Assembly (NCBI GenBank): GCA_963766295.1
Contig: CAVXYW010000002.1
Location: 1,116,001-1,180,000, forward strand
DNA length: 64,000 bases
Source of the DNA: JBBDRJ01 sp963766295
GTDB lineage: Bacteria; Actinomycetota; JAICYB01
Direction of reading: 5' to 3'
Of this stretch, positions 1 to 7,857 are shown in pieces; position 1 is the stretch's first letter; every line of letters begins with the position of its first letter. The position numbers were made by a program, and so were the translations under genes. A model generated the notes under the pieces. It was not told where the DNA came from. It saw only the letters and a program-made list of their open reading frames with translations, and made no database searches.

Positions 1-35
1 GCTGCCCGAAAGCCCGCGTAAACAAACCGGCGAGC

Positions 36-41
36 TAGGCT
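36..41 (+). promoter_or_regulatory. Leaderless -10 hexamer of gpx
   Basis: TAGGCT lies exactly 7 nt before the ATG at 49 and there is no Shine-Dalgarno sequence between them. The same TAnnnT-N6/7-start layout recurs at several other genes in this window, which supports a leaderless transcript. Just before it, bases 1-21 read six codons and TAA in frame 1; this may be the tail of an upstream gene but is too short to assign. Confidence 0.45.
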
Positions 42-48
42 CGACGGT

Positions 49-537
49 ATGAGCCTCTACGACGTGCCGGTCCGCACCATCGACGGCGAGGAGACGACCC
101 TTGCCGAGTACAAGGGGAAAGCGGTGATGGTCGTCAACGTCGCCTCGAAATGCGGCTTCACCCCGCAGTACGAAGCACTTCAGAAGCTCTACACGGACTT
201 CCAGGATCGTGGGTTCGAGATCCTTGGCTTCCCGTGCAACCAGTTCGGCGGCCAAGAACCGGGGACGAACGAAGAGATCAAGGAGTTCTGCTCGCTCAAT
301 TGGGGTGTCACGTTCCCGATGTTCGACAAGGTCGATGTGAACGGCGATGACCAGCACCCTCTATACGCGGAGCTCACGAAGCACTCCGACCACAAAGGCA
401 ACGCGGGCGACGTGGGATGGAACTTCGAGAAGTTCCTCATCTCCCCGGAAGGCGAAGTCGTTGCGCGGTTCCGCACCAACGCCAAGCCCGATGCTCCCTA
501 CATGGTGTCGGCCATCGAAGAACAGCTACCCGACTAG
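49..537 (+). CDS. Glutathione-peroxidase-family thiol peroxidase
   Basis: Reduces hydrogen peroxide or organic hydroperoxides at an active-site cysteine; bacterial members of the family are usually thioredoxin-dependent rather than glutathione-dependent. The 162-residue length is normal. Visible signatures: peroxidatic Cys35 in ASKCGFT (cysteine, not selenocysteine), Gln65 in FPCNQFGG, Trp124-Asn125 in WNFEKF, which together form the Cys/Gln/Trp/Asn tetrad, and Cys81 as a candidate resolving cysteine. There is no signal peptide, so it should act in the cytoplasm. The ATG is preceded by a -10-like hexamer and no ribosome binding site, suggesting leaderless expression. lgt follows after 17 nt but appears to have its own -10 element. 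Confidence 0.93.
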   Translation: MSLYDVPVRTIDGEETTLAEYKGKAVMVVNVASKCGFTPQYEALQKLYTDFQDRGFEILGFPCNQFGGQEPGTNEEIKEFCSLNWGVTFPMFDKVDVNGDDQHPLYAELTKHSDHKGNAGDVGWNFEKFLISPEGEVVARFRTNAKPDAPYMVSAIEEQLPD

Positions 538-542
538 CCAAC

Positions 543-548
543 TAATCT
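543..548 (+). promoter_or_regulatory. Leaderless -10 hexamer of lgt
   Basis: TAATCT sits 6 nt upstream of the lgt ATG at 555, and the 17-nt spacer between gpx and lgt holds no Shine-Dalgarno sequence. The layout matches the leaderless pattern seen at aroC, alaS and others here. Confidence 0.45.
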
Positions 549-554
549 GACCCG

Positions 555-1634
555 ATGGACGAGCTCCTAGCCTCCTTCACCTACACACCCATGCAACGGT
601 GGGGCCCGGTGTCACCTCACGGCGTTGGAACCGCAGTCGGATTCTTCGCGGGTGCCTGGCTGATGGCGCGTCGCGCCGAACCGCGCGGCATCCCCCGCAC
701 CGAGGTGTACAACGCGGTCACCTGGGGCGCGATCGGCGCCATCATCGGCGCCCGCGGGTTTTACGTCCTGGGTCATCTGAGCCAGTTCGATTCGATCGGC
801 GACATGCTCGCGGTTTGGGAGGGCGGGCTCACCATGTTCGGAGGTTTCATCGGTGGACTCGTGCTCGGCCTTGGCTATCTGCGCCGCCACGGATTCGCCA
901 TCCCGCCTGCACTCGACGCTGCGGCTCCCGGTTTCGCTGTCGGCGTCATCTTCGGTCGGATCGGCGACCTGATCATCGCCGACCACCTCGGACGGGTCAC
1001 AGACTTCTTCCTCGGCTATCGCATACCGAACGCGGAGATTGCACCGGGTTATGGCCCGCCTACTTACGTGCCGGGCGCCGTCGTTCACCACACGGCGCTC
1101 TACGACTTGGCCGGCGCGCTCATCCTGCTCGGCTTCCTCTACTTGCTCGATCGTCGGAAACCGGCCACGGGAACCCTCTTCGCCGCGTTCTCCGTCTGGT
1201 ACGGCATACAGCGGATCCTTATCGACTTCACCCGAAACCGTGAGCTGATCGAATCGTTCTTCTTCGGACTTTCGGGAAGCCAGTGGGCCGGACTTGGCTT
1301 CGCCTTGGGCGGACTCATTGCCTTGATCCGCATAAGGAGACGAGCCGGCGCGCCATCCACCGAACCCGCACCAGAACCGGTGCCCGTTCCCATTCCACCG
1401 CCGCAGCCTGCGAGGACGATCACGGACGCTGCCGATCCTCTGCCGGCCGAGCCTGAGGCGCCGCCCACCACAGCGATCGCCCAGCCACCGATCACGACGC
1501 CAAGTGGGCCACCCGAGTCAACGGTGCCGCAGCCCGAGCCACCCTCGCCTCATGCGCCGGACGCGGAAGCTCCCGAAGAGCCTGAGGACTCCTCACCCAA
1601 ACCTCCGGAGCCACTACCGCCATCTACTGACTGA
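555..1634 (+). CDS. lgt: Prolipoprotein diacylglyceryl transferase with Pro-rich tail
   Basis: Transfers diacylglycerol from phosphatidylglycerol to the lipobox cysteine of prolipoproteins, the first step of lipoprotein maturation at the cytoplasmic membrane. The 359-residue protein shows the multi-span Lgt core: GARGFYVLGH (about 65-74), GGLTMFGGFIGG (about 90-101) and the signature region GRIGDLIIADHLGR (134-147), where Asp replaces the usual Asn after Gly. A last membrane segment ends near residue 257. From there about 100 residues are a Pro/Glu/Thr-rich, probably disordered cytoplasmic tail absent from shorter homologues. The tail's last 28 codons are antisense to the end of nusB. A client, the lipoprotein at 35.2 kb, is in this window. 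Confidence 0.93.
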   Translation: MDELLASFTYTPMQRWGPVSPHGVGTAVGFFAGAWLMARRAEPRGIPRTEVYNAVTWGAIGAIIGARGFYVLGHLSQFDSIGDMLAVWEGGLTMFGGFIGGLVLGLGYLRRHGFAIPPALDAAAPGFAVGVIFGRIGDLIIADHLGRVTDFFLGYRIPNAEIAPGYGPPTYVPGAVVHHTALYDLAGALILLGFLYLLDRRKPATGTLFAAFSVWYGIQRILIDFTRNRELIESFFFGLSGSQWAGLGFALGGLIALIRIRRRAGAPSTEPAPEPVPVPIPPPQPARTITDAADPLPAEPEAPPTTAIAQPPITTPSGPPESTVPQPEPPSPHAPDAEAPEEPEDSSPKPPEPLPPSTD

Positions 1635-2005
1635 AGATCGTTCCTTACTGCTTCCAGCACCCCGTTGACGAACTTTCCGGCTTCGTCGCCTGAGAAATGT
1701 TTGGCGATCTCGATCGCTTCGTCGATGACGGCGGCCGGCGGGACCTCACCCACGAGCAACTCGAGAGCTCCGACGCGCAGGACGTTCAGATCGACCGGAG
1801 ACATGCGTTCCGGCTCCCAGTCGATCGCGTGCTTGCGGATGAGACCGTCAAGCTCGTCGCGTCTAGAGATCACCTGACGAACCAATATTTCGGAATAAGG
1901 ATCGACGCCGTCCCGCTCCGCGAGCATGTCCTCGACGCCTGTCTGTCGCACGCCGGCGCCGTACAGGATCTCGACGGCCGCCACGCGGGCGGCGCGGCGC
2001 GACAT
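1550..2005 (-). CDS. nusB: Transcription antitermination factor NusB
   Basis: NusB binds boxA RNA with NusE (S10) and supports antitermination of rRNA operons. Of the 151 residues, about 1-128 form the normal all-helical fold, with the N-terminal SRRAARVAAVEILYG segment and the conserved VPPAAVIDEAIEIAKHF region (about 88-104) ending in FVNGVLEAV. Residues from about 129 are a Gly/Ser-rich tail that is read antisense to the end of lgt. The gene is last in the chain aroC-aroKB-aroQ-pepP-efp-nusB and follows efp by 3 nt, so it is probably co-transcribed. The efp-nusB pairing is common in Actinobacteria. Confidence 0.93.
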   Translation of the reverse strand: MSRRAARVAAVEILYGAGVRQTGVEDMLAERDGVDPYSEILVRQVISRRDELDGLIRKHAIDWEPERMSPVDLNVLRVGALELLVGEVPPAAVIDEAIEIAKHFSGDEAGKFVNGVLEAVRNDLQSVDGGSGSGGLGEESSGSSGASASGA

Positions 2006-2008
2006 GGA

Positions 2009-2584
2009 TCAGCCCTGAACTCGTGTTACGTAATCGCCGGTACGCGTGTCGACGCGCACGGTTTCGCCTTCGCCGACGAACAGCGGCACCTGAATAAGTG
2101 CACCGGTCTCGACGGTCGCAGGTTTTGTGCCCGCGGACTGACGATCGCCCTTTAGTCCCGGATCGGTCTTCGTGATCTTCAAGTCCACAGTTGTAGGCAG
2201 ATCGAGAGACACGGGCGCCGAACCATGGAACGCAACCACCACGTTGAGTCCTTCGACGATGAAGCGTGCGATCTTGTCGTCGACGTGCGCCGAGCCCAGC
2301 GTTGTCTGGTCGTAGGTCTCGTTGTCCATGAAGACGTAACCGTCGCCTTCTCGGTATAGGTACTGCATCTCACGGCGGTCCAGCCGGGCGACATCGACCT
2401 TGGTGTCGGAGTTGAACGTCTTGTCGATCACAGCGCCGCTTTTTAGATTTCGGATCTTGGTCCTTACTATCGCCTGGCCTTTGCCCGGCTTGTGGTGCGC
2501 GAACTCGATCACTTCGAAGAGGCCTTCCGGCAGCTCGACAACCATGCCCCTGCGCAGGTCATTGGTGTTGGTGGTTTCAGCCAT
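2009..2584 (-). CDS. efp: Translation elongation factor P
   Basis: EF-P binds between the P and E sites of the ribosome and relieves stalling at consecutive prolines. The 191 residues cover the three beta-barrel domains (KOW-like N domain, OB domain, C-terminal OB domain). The tip loop reads HHKPGKGQA, with the Lys that is the modification site in E. coli (about residue 34). The C-terminal part shows GDRQSAGTKPATVETG and VPLFV, typical of the family. A GGAGAG ribosome binding site precedes the ATG. A polyproline-rich client, the Lgt tail, is encoded nearby. No EF-P modification gene (epmA/B, earP) is seen in the window. Confidence 0.95.
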   Translation of the reverse strand: MAETTNTNDLRRGMVVELPEGLFEVIEFAHHKPGKGQAIVRTKIRNLKSGAVIDKTFNSDTKVDVARLDRREMQYLYREGDGYVFMDNETYDQTTLGSAHVDDKIARFIVEGLNVVVAFHGSAPVSLDLPTTVDLKITKTDPGLKGDRQSAGTKPATVETGALIQVPLFVGEGETVRVDTRTGDYVTRVQG

Positions 2585-2603
2585 CTCTCTCCTATCGGTC
2601 CCT

Positions 2604-3676
2604 TTAAGGAAGATCGGGGCCGCGGTCGCAGCGTTGTGAGGTTATCCGCACCGTCATCGGTTACGACGAGGAAGTCCTCGATGCGGATACCACCGACGCC
2701 GGGGATGTAGACGCCGGGCTCGACCGTTACGACCATGCCCGGCTCGAGATTGCCTTCGGCCGTGGTCGTCAGCGTCGGGCCTTCGTGGATCTCCAGCCCA
2801 ACACCGTGTCCGGTCGAGTGGATGAAGAGATCACCGAGTCCTTCCTTCTCGAGCACCTCCCGCGCGGCGCGGTCGACGTCGGCGCAAGCAACACCGGGAC
2901 GAACCGCAGCACAACCGGCCTCCAGCGGCGGCGAGCACAGCTTTGTGGGCCTTGCGCAACTCTTCGGGTGCTTGGGGGCCGAGGAAGGTTCGCGTCATGT
3001 CCGAGCAGTAACCGTCGGCTTTCGCGCCCATATCGATCAGCAGAACGCCTTCGATGTCTATCGGCTCGCGCCTGGGTTCGGCGTGAGGAAGGGCCGAGTG
3101 AGCGCCGCCGGCCACGATGATCTCGAACGACACACCCTCGACTTCTTTGCGGATGCGCCACTCGAGGTCGAGCGCAAGATCCAGCTCCGTCCCACCCTTC
3201 CACTCGCGAAGCGCACCGACCAACGCGCGTTCCGCTACATCTTGCGCGCGACGGATCGACGCGACCTCGGTCGCGTCCTTACGCTCCCTCACTTCCTCGA
3301 CGACATCGGTAGTGGGGACGAGCTCGATCCCGTTCAGGCCTTTGCGCATCCGGTCCATGGCAGCCAGGGTCATGTGCGATGCCTCGACACCGATCCTCGT
3401 GACGCCGCTATCGGCCAGTCGTTTCGCGAGAAGATCGCTGAGCTTCGTCGAACCCGAATAGATCTGCCTGTCCAGATCGGGAACCTGAGACTCCGACTGC
3501 TCCTGGTATCTGCCGTCGGTGAAGAAGCACGACTCAGCGTCAAGGAGAAGCTGGCCGTTCGAGCCCGTGAAACCAGTTAGGTACCGGACGTTGGTCGGTT
3601 CAGTAACAAGCAACACGGTCAGGTCCGACGAAAGCTTCTCGCTCACCTTGGCGCGCCGGTCGCTGAACGCGTTCAT
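2604..3676 (-). pseudogene. pepP: Xaa-Pro aminopeptidase (M24), frame disrupted
   Basis: An M24 metallopeptidase that removes N-terminal residues before proline; its place between aroQ and efp is the standard actinobacterial one. The frame breaks near 2922: codons up to ...HKAVLAAA read in one frame, and EAGCAAVRPG onward continues in another. Removing one base of the CC at 2922-2923 joins them. A second extra base in the GGGG at 2616-2619 is likely, since without it the frame runs 76 nt into efp, while removing one gives a stop at 2604 just before the efp ribosome binding site. All metal ligands survive across the pieces (DMGAKADGYCSD, the His in STGHGVG, and Glu in VEPG and IRIED). The start overlaps aroQ as ATGA. 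Sequence error is as likely as decay. Confidence 0.82.
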
Positions 3677-4107
3677 GACTTTCCCTTATAGGCGATCAGG
3701 GCCTCGAGCCCCAGCAGATAGGACTGCGCGCCGAATCCGGACACCACACCTAGACATGCAGCTGATATCAGCGAGTGGTGTCGGAACTCTTCGCGCGCAT
3801 AGATGTTCGATAGGTGCACCTCGACGACCGGGACGTCGACTGCCTGCACGGCATCGCGCAGAGCCACCGAGGTGTGAGTGAAGCCTCCGGGGTTGATGAG
3901 CACGCCGTCGTAGCTCGGACCCGTCTGCAGCTTGTCGATCAGCTCGCCCTCGTGATTGGACTGGAAGGTATCGACGCTGTGTCCGCCCTCGGCTGCCGCC
4001 TTGCCGAGCGCTTCGTCGATCTCCGCAAGCGATGTCGACCCATAGACATCGGGCTCCCGGGAGCCGAGCAGGTTCAGATTAGGTCCATGCAGGACGAGGA
4101 ACTTCAC
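3673..4107 (-). CDS. aroQ: Type II 3-dehydroquinate dehydratase
   Basis: Dehydrates 3-dehydroquinate to 3-dehydroshikimate, step three of the shikimate pathway, as a cytoplasmic dodecamer. The 144 residues show the family pattern: LHGPNLNLLGSREPDVYG with the catalytic Arg and Tyr (about 7-24), NHEGELIDKL (about 51-60), LINPGGFTHTSVALRDA and the late VEVHLSN. It overlaps the 3' end of aroKB (4 nt) and the 5' end of pepP (4 nt), so translation of the three genes is probably coupled. Confidence 0.96.
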   Translation of the reverse strand: MKFLVLHGPNLNLLGSREPDVYGSTSLAEIDEALGKAAAEGGHSVDTFQSNHEGELIDKLQTGPSYDGVLINPGGFTHTSVALRDAVQAVDVPVVEVHLSNIYAREEFRHHSLISAACLGVVSGFGAQSYLLGLEALIAYKGKS

Positions 4108-5744
4108 GCACTCACCTCCGTGAATGCTTCACGCAGGATTTCAGAATCGACCTTGCGCACCACAGGCGAGCCTCGGCCCTCGAGCAGCACCAACCGGGCG
4201 CCTCCGCTGAACTTCTTGTCCGTTTGCATCCGCTTGCTCACCTGATTCCATCCAAGTCCGCCGACCCGTGTCGGCAACCCAACCGCTTCCAACACGCGAC
4301 GGTGCTCGTCCACAAGATCCGAGAGGCCAAGCAAGGAGGAAACCCTTGCTGCGTAAATCATGCCGATCGCTATGGCCTCTCCATGGTGAAGCTTCGCACG
4401 GCCACCGCGTTCAACGGACACGCTCTCGATCGCGTGACCCAAGGTATGTCCGTAGTTGAGGATCGCGCGAAGCCCCTCCTCGCGCTCGTCGGCGGCTACG
4501 ACCTCGGCCTTGATCTTCGAGCAGCGAGCGACCAGCGGGCCGAGCGCAGGTCCGCAACTGAGGATGTCGTCCCGTTCGCGGGCCACCGTGCGGACAAGGG
4601 CCGGATCCGCGATGAATCCGTATTTAACGACCTCCGCCAAGCCACCTTTGAGCTCACGGACGGGAAGCGTCTCGAGAACCCGGAGATCGGAAACGACCGA
4701 TAGAGGTTGGTGAAAGGTTCCGACGAGATTCTTTCCCTGGGGCAGGTTGACGCCGGTCTTGCCGCCGATCGCAGCATCCACCATGGCGAGCAGGGTTGTC
4801 GGGACCTGAACCACCGAGATGCCACGGGCGAATGTCGACGCCACGTATCCCGTTACGTCGCCGACAACGCCGCCGCCGAGGCCGAACAGAAGATCGCCTC
4901 GATGGAATCCGGAGGCAGCCAGGCGTTCGCACAATCGCGCGGCCGTTTCCATCGTCTTGCTTTCCTCGCCTTCAGAGAAGGTGTGCCAGCTGACGTTGAG
5001 CCCTCGAGCACGCAGGGACTTCTCCAATGGCTCGCCCCACAACCGCTTGACCTTCGGATGAGAGACGATGCCGGCGTTCTTGGCGCCGGAGGGAAACTTC
5101 ACAAGATCGGAAACGTCGTCCAGGAGCCCCCGTCCGATAAGTACTTGATACGAAGGCTCGACAGCGACGCGCACACGTTTGACCGATCGCGATCCTGGTT
5201 TCGCTTTCGCCTTCATCGTTCGTCGCACTTCACCGGCCACGTCACGAACGGTACGTCCATCTGAGGAGACGATGTGATCGGCCACGGACTCGTAGACCAG
5301 CTCCCGCTCCGCGAGTAGGCTCGCGACCTTCTTGCCCAGCTCGGCTCCCCGGCTCGTTTTGCCGTCGTTCTTTAGAAGAGGACGATCGCTCTGACCATCC
5401 AGGCGACGCGAAAGCTCGGGTGCACTCGCCTTCAGATAGAACAGGACGCCCGAACGCTTGAGATCGCGGACGTTCGCGGGATCGAGCACGGAGCCACCAC
5501 CGGTAGCGATCACAGCGCCGCGAGCTCGCGCGGCGTCCCGAACAACGGTGCGTTCGCGCTTCCGGAAGCCTTTGAGCCCTTCGGTCGCGAAGATGTCTTC
5601 GATCGATGTCCCATTCGGCACGACGATGTGATCGGTGTCGATGAACTCTCGGCCGATATCTGCGGCCAGCATGCGGCCTACCTCGGTCTTCCCCGCGCCC
5701 ATGAAGCCGATCAGGACGATGTTTCGCCCTGTTTCCGTGGCCAT
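4104..5744 (-). CDS. aroKB: Fused shikimate kinase - 3-dehydroquinate synthase
   Basis: One 546-residue polypeptide carries two shikimate-pathway enzymes. Residues 1 to about 175 are shikimate kinase: Walker A GFMGAGKTEVG (13-23), FIDTDH shikimate-binding Asp motif, and IATGGGSV. Residues about 188-546 are dehydroquinate synthase: the NAD-binding GLGGGVVGDVTGYVAS, KTGVN, and the metal ligands in GLAEVVKYG (Glu), NYGHTLGHAIE (His) and HHGEAIAIGM (His). Both active sites look complete. In Mycobacterium and Streptomyces these are separate adjacent genes; a K-then-B fusion is known from Thermotoga. It follows aroC by 2 nt and overlaps aroQ by 4 nt. Confidence 0.95.
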   Translation of the reverse strand: MATETGRNIVLIGFMGAGKTEVGRMLAADIGREFIDTDHIVVPNGTSIEDIFATEGLKGFRKRERTVVRDAARARGAVIATGGGSVLDPANVRDLKRSGVLFYLKASAPELSRRLDGQSDRPLLKNDGKTSRGAELGKKVASLLAERELVYESVADHIVSSDGRTVRDVAGEVRRTMKAKAKPGSRSVKRVRVAVEPSYQVLIGRGLLDDVSDLVKFPSGAKNAGIVSHPKVKRLWGEPLEKSLRARGLNVSWHTFSEGEESKTMETAARLCERLAASGFHRGDLLFGLGGGVVGDVTGYVASTFARGISVVQVPTTLLAMVDAAIGGKTGVNLPQGKNLVGTFHQPLSVVSDLRVLETLPVRELKGGLAEVVKYGFIADPALVRTVARERDDILSCGPALGPLVARCSKIKAEVVAADEREEGLRAILNYGHTLGHAIESVSVERGGRAKLHHGEAIAIGMIYAARVSSLLGLSDLVDEHRRVLEAVGLPTRVGGLGWNQVSKRMQTDKKFSGGARLVLLEGRGSPVVRKVDSEILREAFTEVSA

Positions 5745-5746
5745 GG

Positions 5747-6910
5747 TCAGGCCTTCTGCAGCGCTTCGAGCCAGCTCTTGTGCGCGCCGACGAACTCTTC
5801 AACCGAGTCCCCGCCGAACTTCTCCATCGCGGCATCCGCCAATACGAAGGCAGCGACCGACTCGCCGATCACGCACGCCGAGGGAACGGCGCATGTATCC
5901 GTTCTTTCGACGATCGCGATGGCTTCTTCCTTCGTCTCGATGTCGACCGTCCGAAGGGCCTTGCGCAAAGTGGAGAGCGGCTTCATCACAACTCGCACGC
6001 GCAAGGGATCTCCGGTCGTAACGCCACCCTCGATGCCTCCCGCGCGGTTCGTCCCGCGGTGGTAGCCGCGCTCTTCGTCCCAAAAGATCTCGTCGTGCGC
6101 ATCGGAGCCGCGCACGTTGCCGGCCTCGAAACCGTCCCCTACCGCGACGGCCTTCATGGCGTTGATGGACAGCATCGCTTGTGCCAGGCGACCGTCGATC
6201 TTCCTGTCCCAATGAACGTATGAACCGAGACCCGGAGGCAGGCCATGCACGACGACTTCGAAAGCACCGCCGAGCGTGTCACCGTCCGCCTTGGCGGCTT
6301 CGATGGCCGCGATCATTTCCTCCTGTGCGGCCGCATCGAAGCAGCGGACCGGTGAACTTTCGATCGTTCCAATATCGTCAGGAGTCGGGAGCTCCTCTTT
6401 GCGGGACCAGACTCCGCCGACAGCTACTACGTGGCTGACGAATCGGACACCGATCTGCTCGAGCAGTCCCTTGGCCAATGTCCCGGCGACCGTCCGGGCG
6501 GCGGTTTCGCGCGCAGAAGCGCGCTCCAAAACATTGCGTGCGTCGCGATGTCCGTACTTCAGCATCCCGACGAGATCGGCGTGGCCGGGCCGCGGCCGTG
6601 TGAGGGGTTTGGGTTCAGATGAAGTAGCGGAGGGCGACATCACGTCGCTCCACTTCTCCCATTCCGTGTTGTGAACTACGACCGACACAGGGCTCCCGAG
6701 CGTGTGACCGTGGCGGACCCCGCCGAGGATCTCGAGCTTGTCGGCCTCGAGCTTCATGCGGGCGCCGCGACCGTAGCCTTGCCGGCGCCTGGCCAGCTCG
6801 GCCGAAATCGCTTCGGGAGTCACCTCCAGACCCGACGGCAGACCCTCAACGATGACGGTCAGAGCAGGCCCGTGGGACTCCCCCGCGGTGAGATAACGCA
6901 GGGTTCCCAT
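5747..6910 (-). CDS. aroC: Chorismate synthase
   Basis: Converts 5-enolpyruvylshikimate-3-phosphate to chorismate using reduced FMN. The 387-residue length is normal. Seen: the N-terminal LTAGESHGPALTVIVEG signature, RRQGYGRGARMKLE, RPGHADLVGMLKYGHRD, RASARETAARTVAG and the Arg-rich substrate segment. It is the first gene of the aro-pepP-efp-nusB chain. TAGAAT lies 6 nt before the ATG without a ribosome binding site, so this chain probably starts with its own leaderless promoter independent of the pilus genes upstream. Confidence 0.96.
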   Translation of the reverse strand: MGTLRYLTAGESHGPALTVIVEGLPSGLEVTPEAISAELARRRQGYGRGARMKLEADKLEILGGVRHGHTLGSPVSVVVHNTEWEKWSDVMSPSATSSEPKPLTRPRPGHADLVGMLKYGHRDARNVLERASARETAARTVAGTLAKGLLEQIGVRFVSHVVAVGGVWSRKEELPTPDDIGTIESSPVRCFDAAAQEEMIAAIEAAKADGDTLGGAFEVVVHGLPPGLGSYVHWDRKIDGRLAQAMLSINAMKAVAVGDGFEAGNVRGSDAHDEIFWDEERGYHRGTNRAGGIEGGVTTGDPLRVRVVMKPLSTLRKALRTVDIETKEEAIAIVERTDTCAVPSACVIGESVAAFVLADAAMEKFGGDSVEEFVGAHKSWLEALQKA

Positions 6911-6916
6911 GACTGG

Positions 6917-6922
6917 ATTCTA
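6917..6922 (-). promoter_or_regulatory. Leaderless -10 hexamer of aroC
   Basis: On the minus strand TAGAAT is followed by 6 nt and the aroC ATG. It separates the aro chain from the pilus genes, whose last member ends 41 nt further upstream. Confidence 0.5.
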
Positions 6923-6962
6923 CGATGCGAGTTGGGCCGGACCTGCGGGTTTTGGTTATGCC

Positions 6963-7490
6963 CTAGTGAGTCGCGCGCTGGCCCTTGCAGACGGTGAAGG
7001 TCTTACCTTCACGATCGAAGGACGCGCACTGGTTGTCGACGCCCTTCATCACCACTCCGCTCGATAAGCGATCGCCCGGCTTCGCACCCTCGAAGATGTC
7101 TTCCCCGATCTGAAGGTCGGCGCTCCCGCCGTAAACGCTGAACACGGTCACCGTGACCGCTCCGTTTTCAACGACCGAACCCGCCACCTGCACTGGTCCC
7201 GACTGAACGACGGCGGGTGTGAAGGGATCGCGTCCGCCGGGCTGGATGCCTTCGGTAGTGTCGCCTGGAGCGTCGGTGATCTCGGCCGACTCGGGAGCCG
7301 ATGTGGGAGCCGGAGATCCGACGGTGTCGGAGATGGTCGATGCCTGGTCGCTCGGGGGCTCCCCGCCGCTACCACCGAGGAGGTTCGTGGCCACAAAAGC
7401 CAGGACGGCGACGCCTACGGCTACCCCACCGACGACCAGAAAGGACTTCCTGATCGCGGGTTGCGCTTCGGTCGATCTGCTACGAGCCAT
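6963..7490 (-). CDS. PilP-like type IV pilus alignment protein
   Basis: A 175-residue protein with a short basic cytoplasmic N-terminus, one membrane helix (about 18-38), a Pro/Ser/Thr-rich linker, and a C-terminal beta-rich domain (about 100-175). The linker ends in GGRDPF, the motif found at the linker-domain boundary of PilP-like proteins. Position after pilM, pilN and pilO supports the assignment, because PilP completes the PilMNOP alignment complex in Gram-negative pili; here there is no outer membrane secretin for it to contact. No lipobox is present, unlike proteobacterial PilP. Two cysteines near the C-terminus (CASF and FTVCKG) may form a disulfide. The assignment rests on context and architecture rather than strong sequence identity. 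Confidence 0.6.
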   Translation of the reverse strand: MARSRSTEAQPAIRKSFLVVGGVAVGVAVLAFVATNLLGGSGGEPPSDQASTISDTVGSPAPTSAPESAEITDAPGDTTEGIQPGGRDPFTPAVVQSGPVQVAGSVVENGAVTVTVFSVYGGSADLQIGEDIFEGAKPGDRLSSGVVMKGVDNQCASFDREGKTFTVCKGQRATH

Positions 7491-7577
7491 GAACCGTCGT
7501 CTCCTCTGTGGCTGCGCCGTCCACCGTTAGGGGGACAACGCTTCACCTAGAAGATCGACCGGTTGTGGGCCGGCCTT

Positions 7578-7595
7578 GAGCCCTCTTTCGGGCTC
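7578..7595 (-). other. Hairpin after the short PilP-like gene
   Basis: GAGCCC-GAAAGA-GGGCTC forms a 6-bp stem that starts at the stop codon of the short PilP-like gene on the minus strand. The following bases are not T-rich, so it is not a typical terminator; it may act as an attenuator or mRNA stabiliser before the longer PilP-like gene. The rest of the 104-nt gap holds nothing recognised. Confidence 0.35.
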
Positions 7596-7855
7596 TAGCC
7601 CCGAACGAAGGGGTTGCGTCCGCCGGACCTGAGACCCTCACCGGGCGCGCTCGGCCCGCCGCTGTCGTCAGAGTCCTGGGACTGAGACTGAGCTGGAGCC
7701 GGGGTACCTGCCGGAGGGTTGGACGCCTCGCCGGACCCGCCTCCGCCGAGGAAGGTCATGAGGGCGAAGACCACTGCGGCGACGCCGACGACTATCCCAC
7801 CGAAGACGAGGAACGACTTCCGGACGGCGGGCTGGTCTTTGGATTGCTTGGCCAT
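7595..7855 (-). CDS. Short PilP-like membrane protein
   Basis: An 86-residue paralogue of the next gene. Both begin MA-R/K-S..., share the RKSFLV(F/V)GG entry into one membrane helix (about 13-36), then a Gly-rich turn and a Pro/Ser/Gln-rich linker, and both reach GGR(D/N)PF. This copy stops four residues later (VRG then TAG) and so lacks the whole C-terminal domain. No continuation of that domain is found in any frame downstream, so a simple frameshift does not explain it. It starts 2 nt after pilO ends. It could be a remnant of a tandem duplication or a genuine anchor subunit. Confidence 0.6.
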   Translation of the reverse strand: MAKQSKDQPAVRKSFLVFGGIVVGVAAVVFALMTFLGGGGSGEASNPPAGTPAPAQSQSQDSDDSGGPSAPGEGLRSGGRNPFVRG

Positions 7856-7857
7856 GA

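Noticed and set aside
2604..3676. Programmed frameshifting in pepP
   Set aside because: No slippery heptamer, stimulator structure or known precedent in pepP, and a second disruption is likely at the gene end; error or decay explains it better.
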